Shown here: piece by piece, positions 23,037 to 28,661 of the stretch | Layout of the letters: each line of letters begins with the position of its first letter | Numbering within the stretch: the first letter of the stretch is position 1 | Source: a virus | Direction: 5' to 3' (one strand) | Virus record (IMG/VR): IMGVR_UViG_3300025889_000406 | Span: 1 to 35,849 of that record | DNA: 35,849 bases | Program-made: the position numbers and the translations under genes | Notes under the pieces: generated by a model | The model's input: only the letters and a program-made list of their open reading frames with translations | Told to the model about the DNA's origin: nothing | Databases searched by the model: none

Positions 23037-23338
23037 GGCTTCTCTCCCAGTGCTTTGGCAATCGCGATGCGTGCGGCTTTGTGCTCAGGTAGGTCGGGGT
23101 GGAGCAGTGCCGCCGTTTTAATGAGTGCCTCCAGCAGATCAGGCGCAGCGGCAATCAGGCGGGCGTTTGACTCTAGTTCATTTGTTGGTAGCTCGTCTGT
23201 CATAAAACAAATTGGCCAATAGCCATCTTTGGAATTGTGTCTTTGGCTTTTGTAGACGATTTCGGTCGTGTAACGTGGCGCGGAATTGCCAACCTTATCG
23301 CCCATGCGAAACCATGGACCCGGCGTATGTTTGTTCAT
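23033..23338 (-). CDS. Small phage protein with ARLIAAAPDLLEAL signature, 101 aa
   Basis: The ATG at 23338 is chosen because it overlaps the preceding stop as ATGA within a repeat (see 23335-23355). It starts MNKHTPGPWFRMGDKVGN and contains ESNARLIAAAPDLLEALIK, one of the most widespread signatures of short early phage proteins. The HTPGPW start and AAAPDLLEAL helix define the family. Its function is unknown. It is the first gene downstream of the 115-aa cassette. Confidence 0.8.
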   Translation of the reverse strand: MNKHTPGPWFRMGDKVGNSAPRYTTEIVYKSQRHNSKDGYWPICFMTDELPTNELESNARLIAAAPDLLEALIKTAALLHPDLPEHKAARIAIAKALGEKP

Positions 23339-23355
23339 ACATTCCCCCCAATCTT
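23335..23355 (-). repeat. 21-nt direct repeat at gene junction (copy 1)
   Basis: Identical to 23679-23699. It encodes the last residues K-I-G-G-N-V, the stop, and the ATGA start of the next gene. The two copies flank a 344-nt cassette exactly. Recombination between them would remove one whole gene and keep both junctions intact. Confidence 0.9.
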
Positions 23356-23682
23356 CTTTTTTATTTTTACAACCATTGCAGCGGCTTTTACTATTGCCCT
23401 CCGGGTTGCGGCGTGTGCGTTGTCTACCTCTGCCCCCGTAAGGTTGCCCCACAACACACTCGTCTTTCTAGTCTCGTTTGCTGGCTCACAATCCCATACA
23501 ACAACCATTTGTTCGCCGTGAATTACTTCAATAAGGAAACCCAGCTTCACTGCTAGCCGCAGCGCGTCGCCGTCGTCTAAAAGAGGGTTCCATGCTTTTG
23601 GGTAATACTCGTCTTCATCTAGTCGATGAACGCCCAACCCAACCGCCTTAGCGGCTAATTCCAAAAGTTTACGGTCAGTCAT
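23335..23682 (-). CDS. Small phage protein, 115 aa, cassette gene
   Basis: Starts MTDRKLLELAAKAVGL and contains W-N-P-L-L-D-D-G-D-A-L-R-L-A-V-K-L, a pattern known from short phage accessory proteins. The middle is beta-rich (FLIEVIHGEQMVVVWDC), and a basic helix leads to K-I-G-G-N-V. Its final six residues and stop/start are the same as those of the upstream Sak4-like gene because of a 21-nt repeat. No active site is visible. It looks like a moron-like cassette whose loss or gain would leave the operon undisturbed. Confidence 0.75.
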   Translation of the reverse strand: MTDRKLLELAAKAVGLGVHRLDEDEYYPKAWNPLLDDGDALRLAVKLGFLIEVIHGEQMVVVWDCEPANETRKTSVLWGNLTGAEVDNAHAATRRAIVKAAAMVVKIKKKIGGNV

Positions 23683-23699
23683 ACATTCCCCCCAATCTT
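23679..23699 (-). repeat. 21-nt direct repeat at gene junction (copy 2)
   Basis: Second copy of the repeat at 23335-23355, covering the end of the Sak4-like gene and the start of the cassette gene. Identity is complete over 21 nt. The equal reading frame at both copies means a crossover would be seamless. Confidence 0.9.
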
Positions 23700-24356
23700 T
23701 GCAATCACAGCCCCCAGATCAGGGCTTTCCCACATATCAAGGCGGCCCGACCGATCCTTAGCTAACCAGACCCCATCCCCGTCGCACATCAAAGCTCGCT
23801 GAGTGTTACCGTCGGCGTCTTTTTCGACACGCAGGGCCAAAACTTCATCAAAAAAGTAAGGCAAAGCCTGGCCGGTTTTGTTACCCGGCATTGAAGGGCT
23901 GTACATCATCTTTGCAAGCTCGTCCTGGCTTTTCTCCAGCTTCGCGCTCATGTAAACGTGTCGCCCAGGCAGATCACGAAAAGCTCGAATGACATCGGCC
24001 ATTTGCTCCTGCATAGACCCGTAAGCTGCGCGGGGGTCTTTGTTGTGTTTCTTCTCGTAATTAAGAACCACCTCGGCGATTTCGCTGATTGAGTCAATGG
24101 CTACGGACTGAAAGCCTTTGGCCTCATCAGATTTTGTAAGCCATTCGTAAGCCTCACGCAGAGCATCCATTGAGCTTATTTCGATGAAGGGCACGTCGGC
24201 CCCGGCGATAGAAAGAAGGCCACCCTCGGCCGATAGGACTACGGGATTGGGCAGGGTAGGAATGAGGGAAGTTTTTCCTGCTCCCGCAGCGCCGTAGACA
24301 AGGAGCTTGACCCCGGAGGCGGCCAGTTGGCCGGTGGTTTTAAGATTGATTGCCAT
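23679..24356 (-). CDS. Sak4-like RecA-fold ATPase (single-strand annealing)
   Basis: 225 aa. Walker A GAAGAGKTS (22-30, Lys28) and Walker B-like Q-S-V-A-I-D-S-I (Asp88) are plain; EQMADVIRAFRDL and MSAKLEKSQDEL follow, as in phage nucleotide-binding (AAA_24) and Sak4 proteins. These are short RecA-like cores that anneal or pair DNA together with a single-strand binder such as DUF669. It lies in a cluster with DUF669, a Cas4-like nuclease, helicase and VRR-NUC, which backs a recombination role. The start has no strong SD and follows the Pro-rich peptide gene directly. Confidence 0.88.
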   Translation of the reverse strand: MAINLKTTGQLAASGVKLLVYGAAGAGKTSLIPTLPNPVVLSAEGGLLSIAGADVPFIEISSMDALREAYEWLTKSDEAKGFQSVAIDSISEIAEVVLNYEKKHNKDPRAAYGSMQEQMADVIRAFRDLPGRHVYMSAKLEKSQDELAKMMYSPSMPGNKTGQALPYFFDEVLALRVEKDADGNTQRALMCDGDGVWLAKDRSGRLDMWESPDLGAVIAKIGGNV

Positions 24357-24364
24357 ATTTGCTT

Positions 24365-24472
24365 TCAGAATGGCGCCGGTGGCGCAGGTGGTAGGGGTTC
24401 CTGGCGGAACGGGGTAGCGGGGGGCCTTGGCAAGGCCTCCCCTTTGTAAGTGGGGAAGGGCCAGTTCTTCAT
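24365..24472 (-). CDS. Proline-rich peptide, 35 aa
   Basis: The ATG at 24472 overlaps the upstream gene's stop as ATGA and the frame closes at 24365. The 35-residue peptide begins MKNWPFPTYKGEALPRPP and carries runs such as PLPPAPPAPF; 12 of 35 residues are Pro. Proline-rich peptides can act as ligands for protein-interaction domains or as translation leader peptides. Its place 8 nt before the Sak4-like gene suggests coupling or attenuation. The function is unknown. It exceeds what is expected by chance because the frame is tightly joined at its start. Confidence 0.6.
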   Translation of the reverse strand: MKNWPFPTYKGEALPRPPATPFRQEPLPPAPPAPF

Positions 24473-24747
24473 TTAGAGGTGGTCTTTACAGAGTAAACCG
24501 CCGTCACACTTGTGTGTGATGCAATGACATCTGCACCAATGTTCTGAGCCTTGCAAAGAGCTTTCCAATCGGTGTTAGAACGGTTGGATTCAACGACAGT
24601 AGAACGGAACAACACACCCTCGTGAACTCCGCCAGCCTCGCGCATGGCTTTCTTAATTGCGTCGGCTTGCTTTTCAAGCACATCAATTTCAGCCAGCAAT
24701 TGACCCAGTTGATCGGCTTGGGTCAGGTTCAGGTCGTTGTTTTTCAT
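24469..24747 (-). CDS. First gene of the main leftward operon, 92 aa, coiled coil
   Basis: Starts MKNNDLNLTQADQLGQLLAEID, a helical coiled-coil region that continues to about residue 38 (EKQADAIKKAMREAG). A second part with GVLFRSTVVESNRSNTDWKALCK and SHTSVTAVYSVKT has beta character. SD CCAAGGAACTC is present, and a strong promoter (24804-24832) lies upstream, so it is the first gene of the operon. The family is common in early regions of phages but without known function; a host takeover or nuclease-inhibiting role is possible. Confidence 0.75.
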   Translation of the reverse strand: MKNNDLNLTQADQLGQLLAEIDVLEKQADAIKKAMREAGGVHEGVLFRSTVVESNRSNTDWKALCKAQNIGADVIASHTSVTAVYSVKTTSK

Positions 24748-24803
24748 GATGAGTTCCTTGGTTAGATCGAACCGTCGGCCTATTCCGTTCGTTCGATGTG
24801 TGT

Positions 24804-24834
24804 ACTGTAGGGGGTGTTTGTTAACTTGTCAACA
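24804..24834 (-). promoter_or_regulatory. Leftward early promoter with operator-like dyad
   Basis: On the minus strand TTGACA (complement of 24827-24832) is followed by a 17-nt spacer and TACAGT (complement of 24804-24809): a perfect -35, ideal spacing and a fair -10. The first gene is at 24747. The octamer TGTTGACA (complement of 24827-24834) spans the -35. With the left half it forms TGTTAAC-TT-GTCAACA (24819-24834), a 16-bp near-palindrome. A larger 8-bp dyad (24811-24818 with 24831-24838) covers the spacer. Confidence 0.8.
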
Positions 24835-24845
24835 CCCCGATGCAA

Positions 24846-25031
24846 TTAAAATGCTACATCGTTAACAATGCAATCGATGTAGATTTCGGCCAGCTCCAAG
24901 GCCTCGTCCATGTTCTCGCAGGTGCCGAGTAGACTGTACTTGCTGGGGTAGTCTGAGGACCACACGGTAAAGTAGTCGCCAGTTTCAGAAGCGTACACTT
25001 TGTAGAAGCCTTTGTTGCGAATCAGTTTCAT
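24846..25031 (-). CDS. Small phage protein next to switch, 61 aa
   Basis: A plain 61-residue frame with SD CGGAGATAAAC. MKLIRNKGFYKVYASETGD, then YFTVWSSDYPSKYSLLG and an acidic C-terminal helix (MDEALELAEIYIDCIV) suggest a small beta-alpha fold. It is transcribed from the promoter superimposed on that of the HTH gene. Position beside a control switch suggests an early regulator or anti-repressor-type helper, but no motif is known. It is probably the first protein made from the leftward switch promoter. Confidence 0.7.
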   Translation of the reverse strand: MKLIRNKGFYKVYASETGDYFTVWSSDYPSKYSLLGTCENMDEALELAEIYIDCIVNDVAF

Positions 25032-25076
25032 GTTTATCTCCGGTTAGCTGCTTCGTCGGGGAATCCGTTCAAGCAG

Positions 25077-25115
25077 TGTTGACACTATAACTTTGTGCGG
25101 CGTATGATGTCAACA
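25077..25115. promoter_or_regulatory. Two superimposed divergent promoters with inverted TGTTGACA operators
   Basis: Plus: TTGACA at 25079-25084, 18-nt spacer, TATGAT at 25103-25108. Minus: TTGACA (complement of 25108-25113), 18-nt spacer, TATAGT (complement of 25084-25089). Each -10 touches the other's -35, so RNA polymerase can use only one at a time. TGTTGACA (25077-25084) and its inverse TGTCAACA (25108-25115) form a perfect dyad. Starts would be near 25115 (rightward, HTH gene) and 25077 (leftward, 61-aa gene). Confidence 0.8.
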
Positions 25116-25139
25116 TCCCAACACAACATTTTTAACAAC

Positions 25140-25328
25140 ATGCTCACACTTGAATTGATCCGGGCGCAGCTCCAAGATCGACGGCTTACAGTCATCGCGG
25201 AGCGGACGGGCCTGCATCCCAACACGTTGAGAGACATTCGGAACAATGCCGACTGCAATCCATCACATAGAGTGCTGGCGGCGTTGAGTGACTATTTGGA
25301 AAATAGCGCAAAATTAGTGTTGTCCTGA
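25140..25328 (+). CDS. Small helix-turn-helix regulator, 62 aa
   Basis: I start at the ATG at 25140, since earlier in-frame starts at 25095 (GTG) and 25104 (ATG) fall inside the promoter's -10 region. The helix-turn-helix is VIAERTGLHPNTLRDIRNN (about residues 19-37), with a recognition helix at HPNTLRDI, and RVLAALSDYLE closes the fold. It is like the short repressor/excisionase-sized HTH proteins of phages. It has no dimerisation or protease domain like CI. It could bind TGTTGACA at the overlapping promoters and control its own level; that is inference from location. No SD is visible. Confidence 0.8.
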   Translation: MLTLELIRAQLQDRRLTVIAERTGLHPNTLRDIRNNADCNPSHRVLAALSDYLENSAKLVLS

Positions 25329-25382
25329 TTGCAATTTCAGCTCGGCGCTGTTAAGGTTTGGATGCCAACCCATTAACGTGTG

Positions 25383-25468
25383 CCCCTAGGTGGGGGCTGG
25401 GACCCGTACACGCGGGGAGGTTGGCGCTTCGCCCAGCCTCCACCTAGGTGCTTCAGAAAGCGCCAACC
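25383..25468. repeat. Interlocking inverted repeats upstream of primase gene
   Basis: First pair: 25383-25402 and 25431-25450, complementary at 17 of 20 positions, including CCTAGGTGG and GGCTGGG. Second pair: GGTTGGCGCTT (25419-25429) and AAGCGCCAACC (25458-25468), perfect over 11 bp. The pairs interleave, so only one arm set can form at a time, or the RNA makes a pseudoknot. They sit in the 211-nt gene-free stretch before the primase gene and could be a regulatory leader or replication signal. Confidence 0.7.
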
Positions 25469-25539
25469 ATGTCCAAAACATTCACCTTTGCTGCGCCACG
25501 CAGCAAGCCATTTTGCCCCGATGCCATTGGGGGCGCAAA

Positions 25540-27432
25540 ATGACGAACCGATCAAAACTTGAAGCGGCTCTTACATATGCGTCTTGGGGCTGGAAAGTTC
25601 TTCCGGTTGTCCCAAACAGCAAAGTTCCCGCAACAGCGCACGGCGTACACGATGCAACGGACGACCCAGATCAGATCCGCGCGTGGTTCACATCAAACCC
25701 AGATCTGAACATCGGGGTAGCGGCAGGCCAAGCTTCCGGTCTTGTTGTATACGACATTGACCCACGCAACGGCGGACAGGACAGTTGGGACGAGTGGACG
25801 GCAAAGCACGGACAGTTGCCCGACGGAATCACAGCTTTAACTGCTGGCGGGGGCTACCACTATCTTGCAGCGTACCAAGATGGGATTAAGTCTTGCAAGC
25901 TTTTGGATGGCGTTGATCTTCTTTCAAATGGGCGCTACTTTGTAGCGTATCCGTCTGAGATTGAGGGCAAAACATATCAATGGGAAGCCTCAAGCGATCC
26001 ATTCGACGGTGTTGGTCCGGTCAGTATTCCTCAGAGTTGGCTTGCATCAATGCTTCCGGCAAAGAAAGAGCGAACAGCTTCAAATGATTCTTCAATCATT
26101 AAAGGCAACCGCAACTCGGGCCTAACCAGTCTTGCTGGGGCTATGCGCTCGTATGGCATGAGCGAATCGGAAATTCTGGCGGCTCTTAGCGTAGCGAATG
26201 AGACCAGGTGCGAAATTCCTTTGCCCAGTTCAGAAATTCGTCAGATTGCCCGGTCAGTCTCTCGATATGAGCCTAACAGCGACGTTGCAAGCTCGGTGGC
26301 GCTCGGTGCGGAAGCGGCCGAATCTTTGCTTGAGAATTTAGCGGCCCCTGCTGGTGACTATTTTCTAACCCGTGGCAGCTCGTTCATTGAGGAACCTTCC
26401 CCCACCAAGTGGATCATCAAAGAATGGTTAGCTGCTCATTGCGTCGCAATGATCTTTGGCCCGTCAGGGGCAGGCAAAAGCTTTATTGCACTAGACATGG
26501 CCTGTTCAATTGCGGCTGGCATTCCTTGGCAAGGCATAAAGACAAAGCCGGGCGTTGTGGTCTATCTCGCTGGCGAAGGCAACTACGGCATTCGCAAGCG
26601 GATTGCCTCGTGGGCAATTGAGCATCAAACCACCCAGCTCGACAACCTTCTCATCAGCAACAGACCCATTGATCTTGACAGCCCAAGAGCGGCGGCAGAT
26701 GTCATCAAGCTTGTCCGTTCAATAACTCAAGAACAGATCAGCCTGTTGATTGTGGACACGGTGAATAACCACATGAGCGGAGACGAAAATGCGGCAAGGG
26801 ATGTCCGGGCCATGGTCAATTCGTGCAGCACAGCAGCCTCAGCTTTGGGCGCCACAACAGTGTTTGTTCACCACACGGGGGTGAGCGAGACGGCACAGGG
26901 AAGAGAACGAGGCTCCAGCGCATGGCGAGGCGGCCTTGACTTCTCAATATATGTTTCTCGCACAACGGACAAAACAATCAAGATTGAGGCAAAGAAAGTA
27001 AAGGACGACAAAGAGCCAGAGCCAATATACGGATTGCTTAAACCCGTGGCGCTGGGCTGGAAAGATGAGGACGGAGAAGATATTACCGGTGCGGTTTTTG
27101 CAGTTACGAAAGACTATGAAGTTAAAGAGAAAAGCAAAGAATCAGATTATTCAAGGGATATCAAAAAGTTCATATCGTCTTGGAACGCGGCGGGACACGA
27201 GACAAGGAACGGACAACCGTATTTGTCCCGCAGCGCCCTCGTAGACCACCTAGTAAAGGACGGCTTAAGCCAGGCCACTGCCAACACTTATGCACAACCA
27301 GGGAAGAAGGGGAGGCTGATCAATAACCTCCTTTTGGCCGAAGTTATCGCACCATTTGAGCAAGGCTGGGTCGTCATTGAGCCCGTTACCGCCAGTTCAA
27401 TGATGCTTTTAGGCGGGACGGGCCAGCGTTAG
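25540..27432 (+). CDS. Primase-polymerase/RepA-type helicase fusion
   Basis: 630 aa from the ATG at 25540; the longer 680-aa reading would cross the interlocked inverted repeats. The N-terminal prim-pol (PF09250-like) domain has Y-D-I-D-P-R-N-G-G (Asp72, Asp74) and T-A-G-G-G-Y-H-Y (His107). A primase C-terminal helical module (about 190-242) contains GLTSLAGAMRSYGMSESEIL. The ATPase is RecA/DnaB-like with Walker A GPSGAGKS (307-314) and L-L-I-V-D-T (402-407), then V-F-V-H-H-T-G. Fusions of this type start phage and plasmid replication at an iteron origin. No polymerase gene is visible, so host polymerase is likely used. Confidence 0.9.
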   Translation: MTNRSKLEAALTYASWGWKVLPVVPNSKVPATAHGVHDATDDPDQIRAWFTSNPDLNIGVAAGQASGLVVYDIDPRNGGQDSWDEWTAKHGQLPDGITALTAGGGYHYLAAYQDGIKSCKLLDGVDLLSNGRYFVAYPSEIEGKTYQWEASSDPFDGVGPVSIPQSWLASMLPAKKERTASNDSSIIKGNRNSGLTSLAGAMRSYGMSESEILAALSVANETRCEIPLPSSEIRQIARSVSRYEPNSDVASSVALGAEAAESLLENLAAPAGDYFLTRGSSFIEEPSPTKWIIKEWLAAHCVAMIFGPSGAGKSFIALDMACSIAAGIPWQGIKTKPGVVVYLAGEGNYGIRKRIASWAIEHQTTQLDNLLISNRPIDLDSPRAAADVIKLVRSITQEQISLLIVDTVNNHMSGDENAARDVRAMVNSCSTAASALGATTVFVHHTGVSETAQGRERGSSAWRGGLDFSIYVSRTTDKTIKIEAKKVKDDKEPEPIYGLLKPVALGWKDEDGEDITGAVFAVTKDYEVKEKSKESDYSRDIKKFISSWNAAGHETRNGQPYLSRSALVDHLVKDGLSQATANTYAQPGKKGRLINNLLLAEVIAPFEQGWVVIEPVTASSMMLLGGTGQR

Positions 27433-27624
27433 GACAACGGGACAACGGGACAAATGTCCTGTCCCGATAGGATTTCGGCGGGACAAAGTGGGCACAGTTG
27501 GTTGTTAAAAAGTTAACCGGGACAACGGGACAGGACAGGGACAAATGGGACAAATGTCCTTTTGGCAAGGCAGAACGGGCGGGACAGGACAGGACAATAT
27601 ATTTATATATTGTCCGTTTGTCCC
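27432..27624. repeat. GGACA/TGTCC iteron-like array, candidate replication origin
   Basis: In 193 nt I count 12 GGACA and five TGTCC, most in GGGACAA. Forward copies start at 27432, 27440, 27448, 27481, 27520, 27528, 27533, 27539, 27548, 27582, 27587 and 27592; inverse at 27455, 27460, 27555, 27611 and 27619. GGACAAATGTCC recurs exactly (27448-27459 and 27548-27559). An AT-rich 24-nt palindrome closes the array (27592-27615). It lies directly after the primase-helicase gene, as iteron origins usually do. It contains no gene. Confidence 0.75.
27592..27615. other. AT-rich palindrome GGACAATATA-TTTA-TATATTGTCC
   Basis: A perfect 10-bp inverted repeat with a 4-nt loop, flanked by GGACA/TGTCC and with a core of 14 A/T bases. 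It is the lowest-GC stretch of the region and is suited to DNA unwinding (DUE-like) or cruciform formation. Confidence 0.7.
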
Positions 27625-27657
27625 GTCCTGATGCGGAAATAGACATAGGAGAGAGAG

Positions 27658-27825
27658 ATGAGTGAAGAGGAAGAGGTTGGGTTGGAAATGGAAAGCCGAA
27701 TGACTGAAGAAATGAAGCTTTGGTTCAGAAGACTCATCGAAGCAACCCACGCCGGGGATGAGCTCGGAGTCGCAAGGGCTGTTAAGCATTACAACGAGTT
27801 GCAACTTAAAGTTAGGAGACGCTAA
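27658..27825 (+). CDS. Small helical protein before terS, 55 aa
   Basis: ATAGGAGAGAG is a strong SD for the ATG at 27658, and the frame closes 1 nt before the terS start. The product begins MSEEEEVGLEMESRMTEEMK (very acidic) and ends in a basic tail (LKVRRR); the middle (LWFRRLIEATHAGDELGVARAVKHYNELQL) is helical. It is probably a small partner of the packaging or replication genes, but no motif is known. It is the first gene after the iteron array and is transcribed with terS. Confidence 0.7.
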   Translation: MSEEEEVGLEMESRMTEEMKLWFRRLIEATHAGDELGVARAVKHYNELQLKVRRR

Positions 27826-27826
27826 C

Positions 27827-28306
27827 ATGGATGATGGGATTGAAACTCCAAGACAAGAAATCTCGAAGAGGGGTGGGGCCAGGCCAGGGGCGGGTCAGCC
27901 TCCGCTTGTGCCAACAGACGAAGAGCGCGAGATGGTCGAGAAGCTTTCGGGCTTTGGCCTGCAGCAAGAGAGTATCGCGGCCATGGTGCGGGATGGTATT
28001 CACGTAGATACCTTGCGCACCCACTTCAAAAGAGAATTGGAATTAGGCCGTGCCAAGGCCAATGGGAAAATAGGTAAGACTCTATTTGATAAAGCAATGG
28101 CCGGAGATACTGGCTCATTAATATGGTGGACTAAGACACAAATGAGATGGGCAGAAACTCAAAAGCATGAAATAGTCCATACTGGTATCAGTATTACCGG
28201 GGCACTGGAGGCGGCGAAGGCCAGGCTGATCGCTGAGGACGTCATCGATGCGAAGCTGGTGGAGCCCCGGCAGATCGAAGATGGGTCTGGGCAAGGGGAG
28301 ACGTAA
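27827..28306 (+). CDS. terS: Terminase small subunit (TerS-like)
   Basis: 159 aa from the ATG at 27827 (a frame from 27758 would overlap the previous gene; AGGAG precedes 27827). RGGARPGAGQPPLVPTDEE is the lead-in typical of phage small-terminase proteins, and a helix-turn-helix follows at about 36-65 (VEKLSGFGLQQESIAAMV, HVDTLRTHFKREL). The C-terminal helix probably oligomerises. P22 gp3 is 162 aa. It would recognise the pac site, which in pac-type phages often lies in or near this gene. The large subunit is 2.2 kb downstream, separated by opposite-strand genes. Confidence 0.8.
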   Translation: MDDGIETPRQEISKRGGARPGAGQPPLVPTDEEREMVEKLSGFGLQQESIAAMVRDGIHVDTLRTHFKRELELGRAKANGKIGKTLFDKAMAGDTGSLIWWTKTQMRWAETQKHEIVHTGISITGALEAAKARLIAEDVIDAKLVEPRQIEDGSGQGET

Positions 28307-28308
28307 AA

Positions 28309-28328
28309 AAAGGCCCTTAGGGGCCTTT
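28309..28328. terminator. Bidirectional intrinsic terminator between convergent genes
   Basis: AAAGGCCC (28309-28316), loop TTAG and GGGCCTTT (28321-28328) form an 8-bp stem. On the minus strand the hairpin is followed by seven T; on the plus strand by only TTT. It divides terS from the converging minus-strand island and overlaps the stop codons of both sides closely. Confidence 0.85.
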
Positions 28329-28515
28329 AAACGTGTTTTGAGTTGATTGAATAGCGGTCGAGGATGACCCAAGCTTTGAAGACTTGGTGCTGGTCTACGT
28401 GGGGCATCGAGCCTATTTCCCGTGCCAGTGCGAGCAGGGCGCCCATGGCCTGGGTGTAGGTGGGCAGATTGGCGTCGGCCAGCAGCTTGTCGGCTTGGAG
28501 GATGGGTTGATTCAT
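28327..28515 (-). CDS. Small protein, 62 aa, last gene of the island
   Basis: I start at MNQPILQADKLLADANLP (28515), which overlaps the upstream stop as ATGA, in preference to the ATG at 28572. The product is helical (TYTQAMGALLALAREIG) with an HQVFKAWVILDRYS end. No motif is known. It overlaps the terminator arm at its 3' end. It may be a regulator or a helper of the methyltransferase that starts the island, but nothing in the sequence shows this. Confidence 0.65.
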   Translation of the reverse strand: MNQPILQADKLLADANLPTYTQAMGALLALAREIGSMPHVDQHQVFKAWVILDRYSINSKHV

Positions 28516-28661
28516 TTTGCGCACCTGTAAGAGTCTCCCAGGATCGTCCAACGATAGCCGCAGGACGTGCACCCCAGCCTGCGCCGTTTGACGCCGTGGC
28601 GGGGGCTGTGGCGCGTCTCAAGGACACGGGCGGGACCTTGGCACTTTGGGCAGTATTTCAT
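28512..28661 (-). CDS. Zinc-ribbon protein, 49 aa
   Basis: The ATG at 28661 overlaps the upstream stop as ATGA, and GGGAG lies ahead at good spacing. The 49 aa begin MKYCPKCQGPARVLETR and include G-V-K-R-R-R-L-G-C-T-S-C-G-Y-R-W-T, giving C-x2-C...C-x2-C with basic residues between, like the zinc ribbon of NrdR-type or phage transcription regulators. A fifth Cys (Y-R-C-A-K) ends it. It probably binds DNA or RNA polymerase. An upstream extension would give an unlikely Pro-rich N-terminus. Confidence 0.75.
   Translation of the reverse strand: MKYCPKCQGPARVLETRHSPRHGVKRRRLGCTSCGYRWTILGDSYRCAK

Noticed and set aside
25095-25139. GTG or ATG start of the HTH gene at 25095/25104
   Set aside because: These codons overlap the -10 element and would lie upstream of the predicted transcript start.
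25390-25539. N-terminal extension of the primase-helicase reading
   Set aside because: The first 50 residues cross the interlocked inverted repeats and read as low-complexity; the ATG at 25540 begins the conserved domain.
27432-27624. CRISPR array
   Set aside because: The units are 5-7 nt with irregular spacing and mixed orientation, and there are no 25-40 nt repeats with equal spacers or cas operon.
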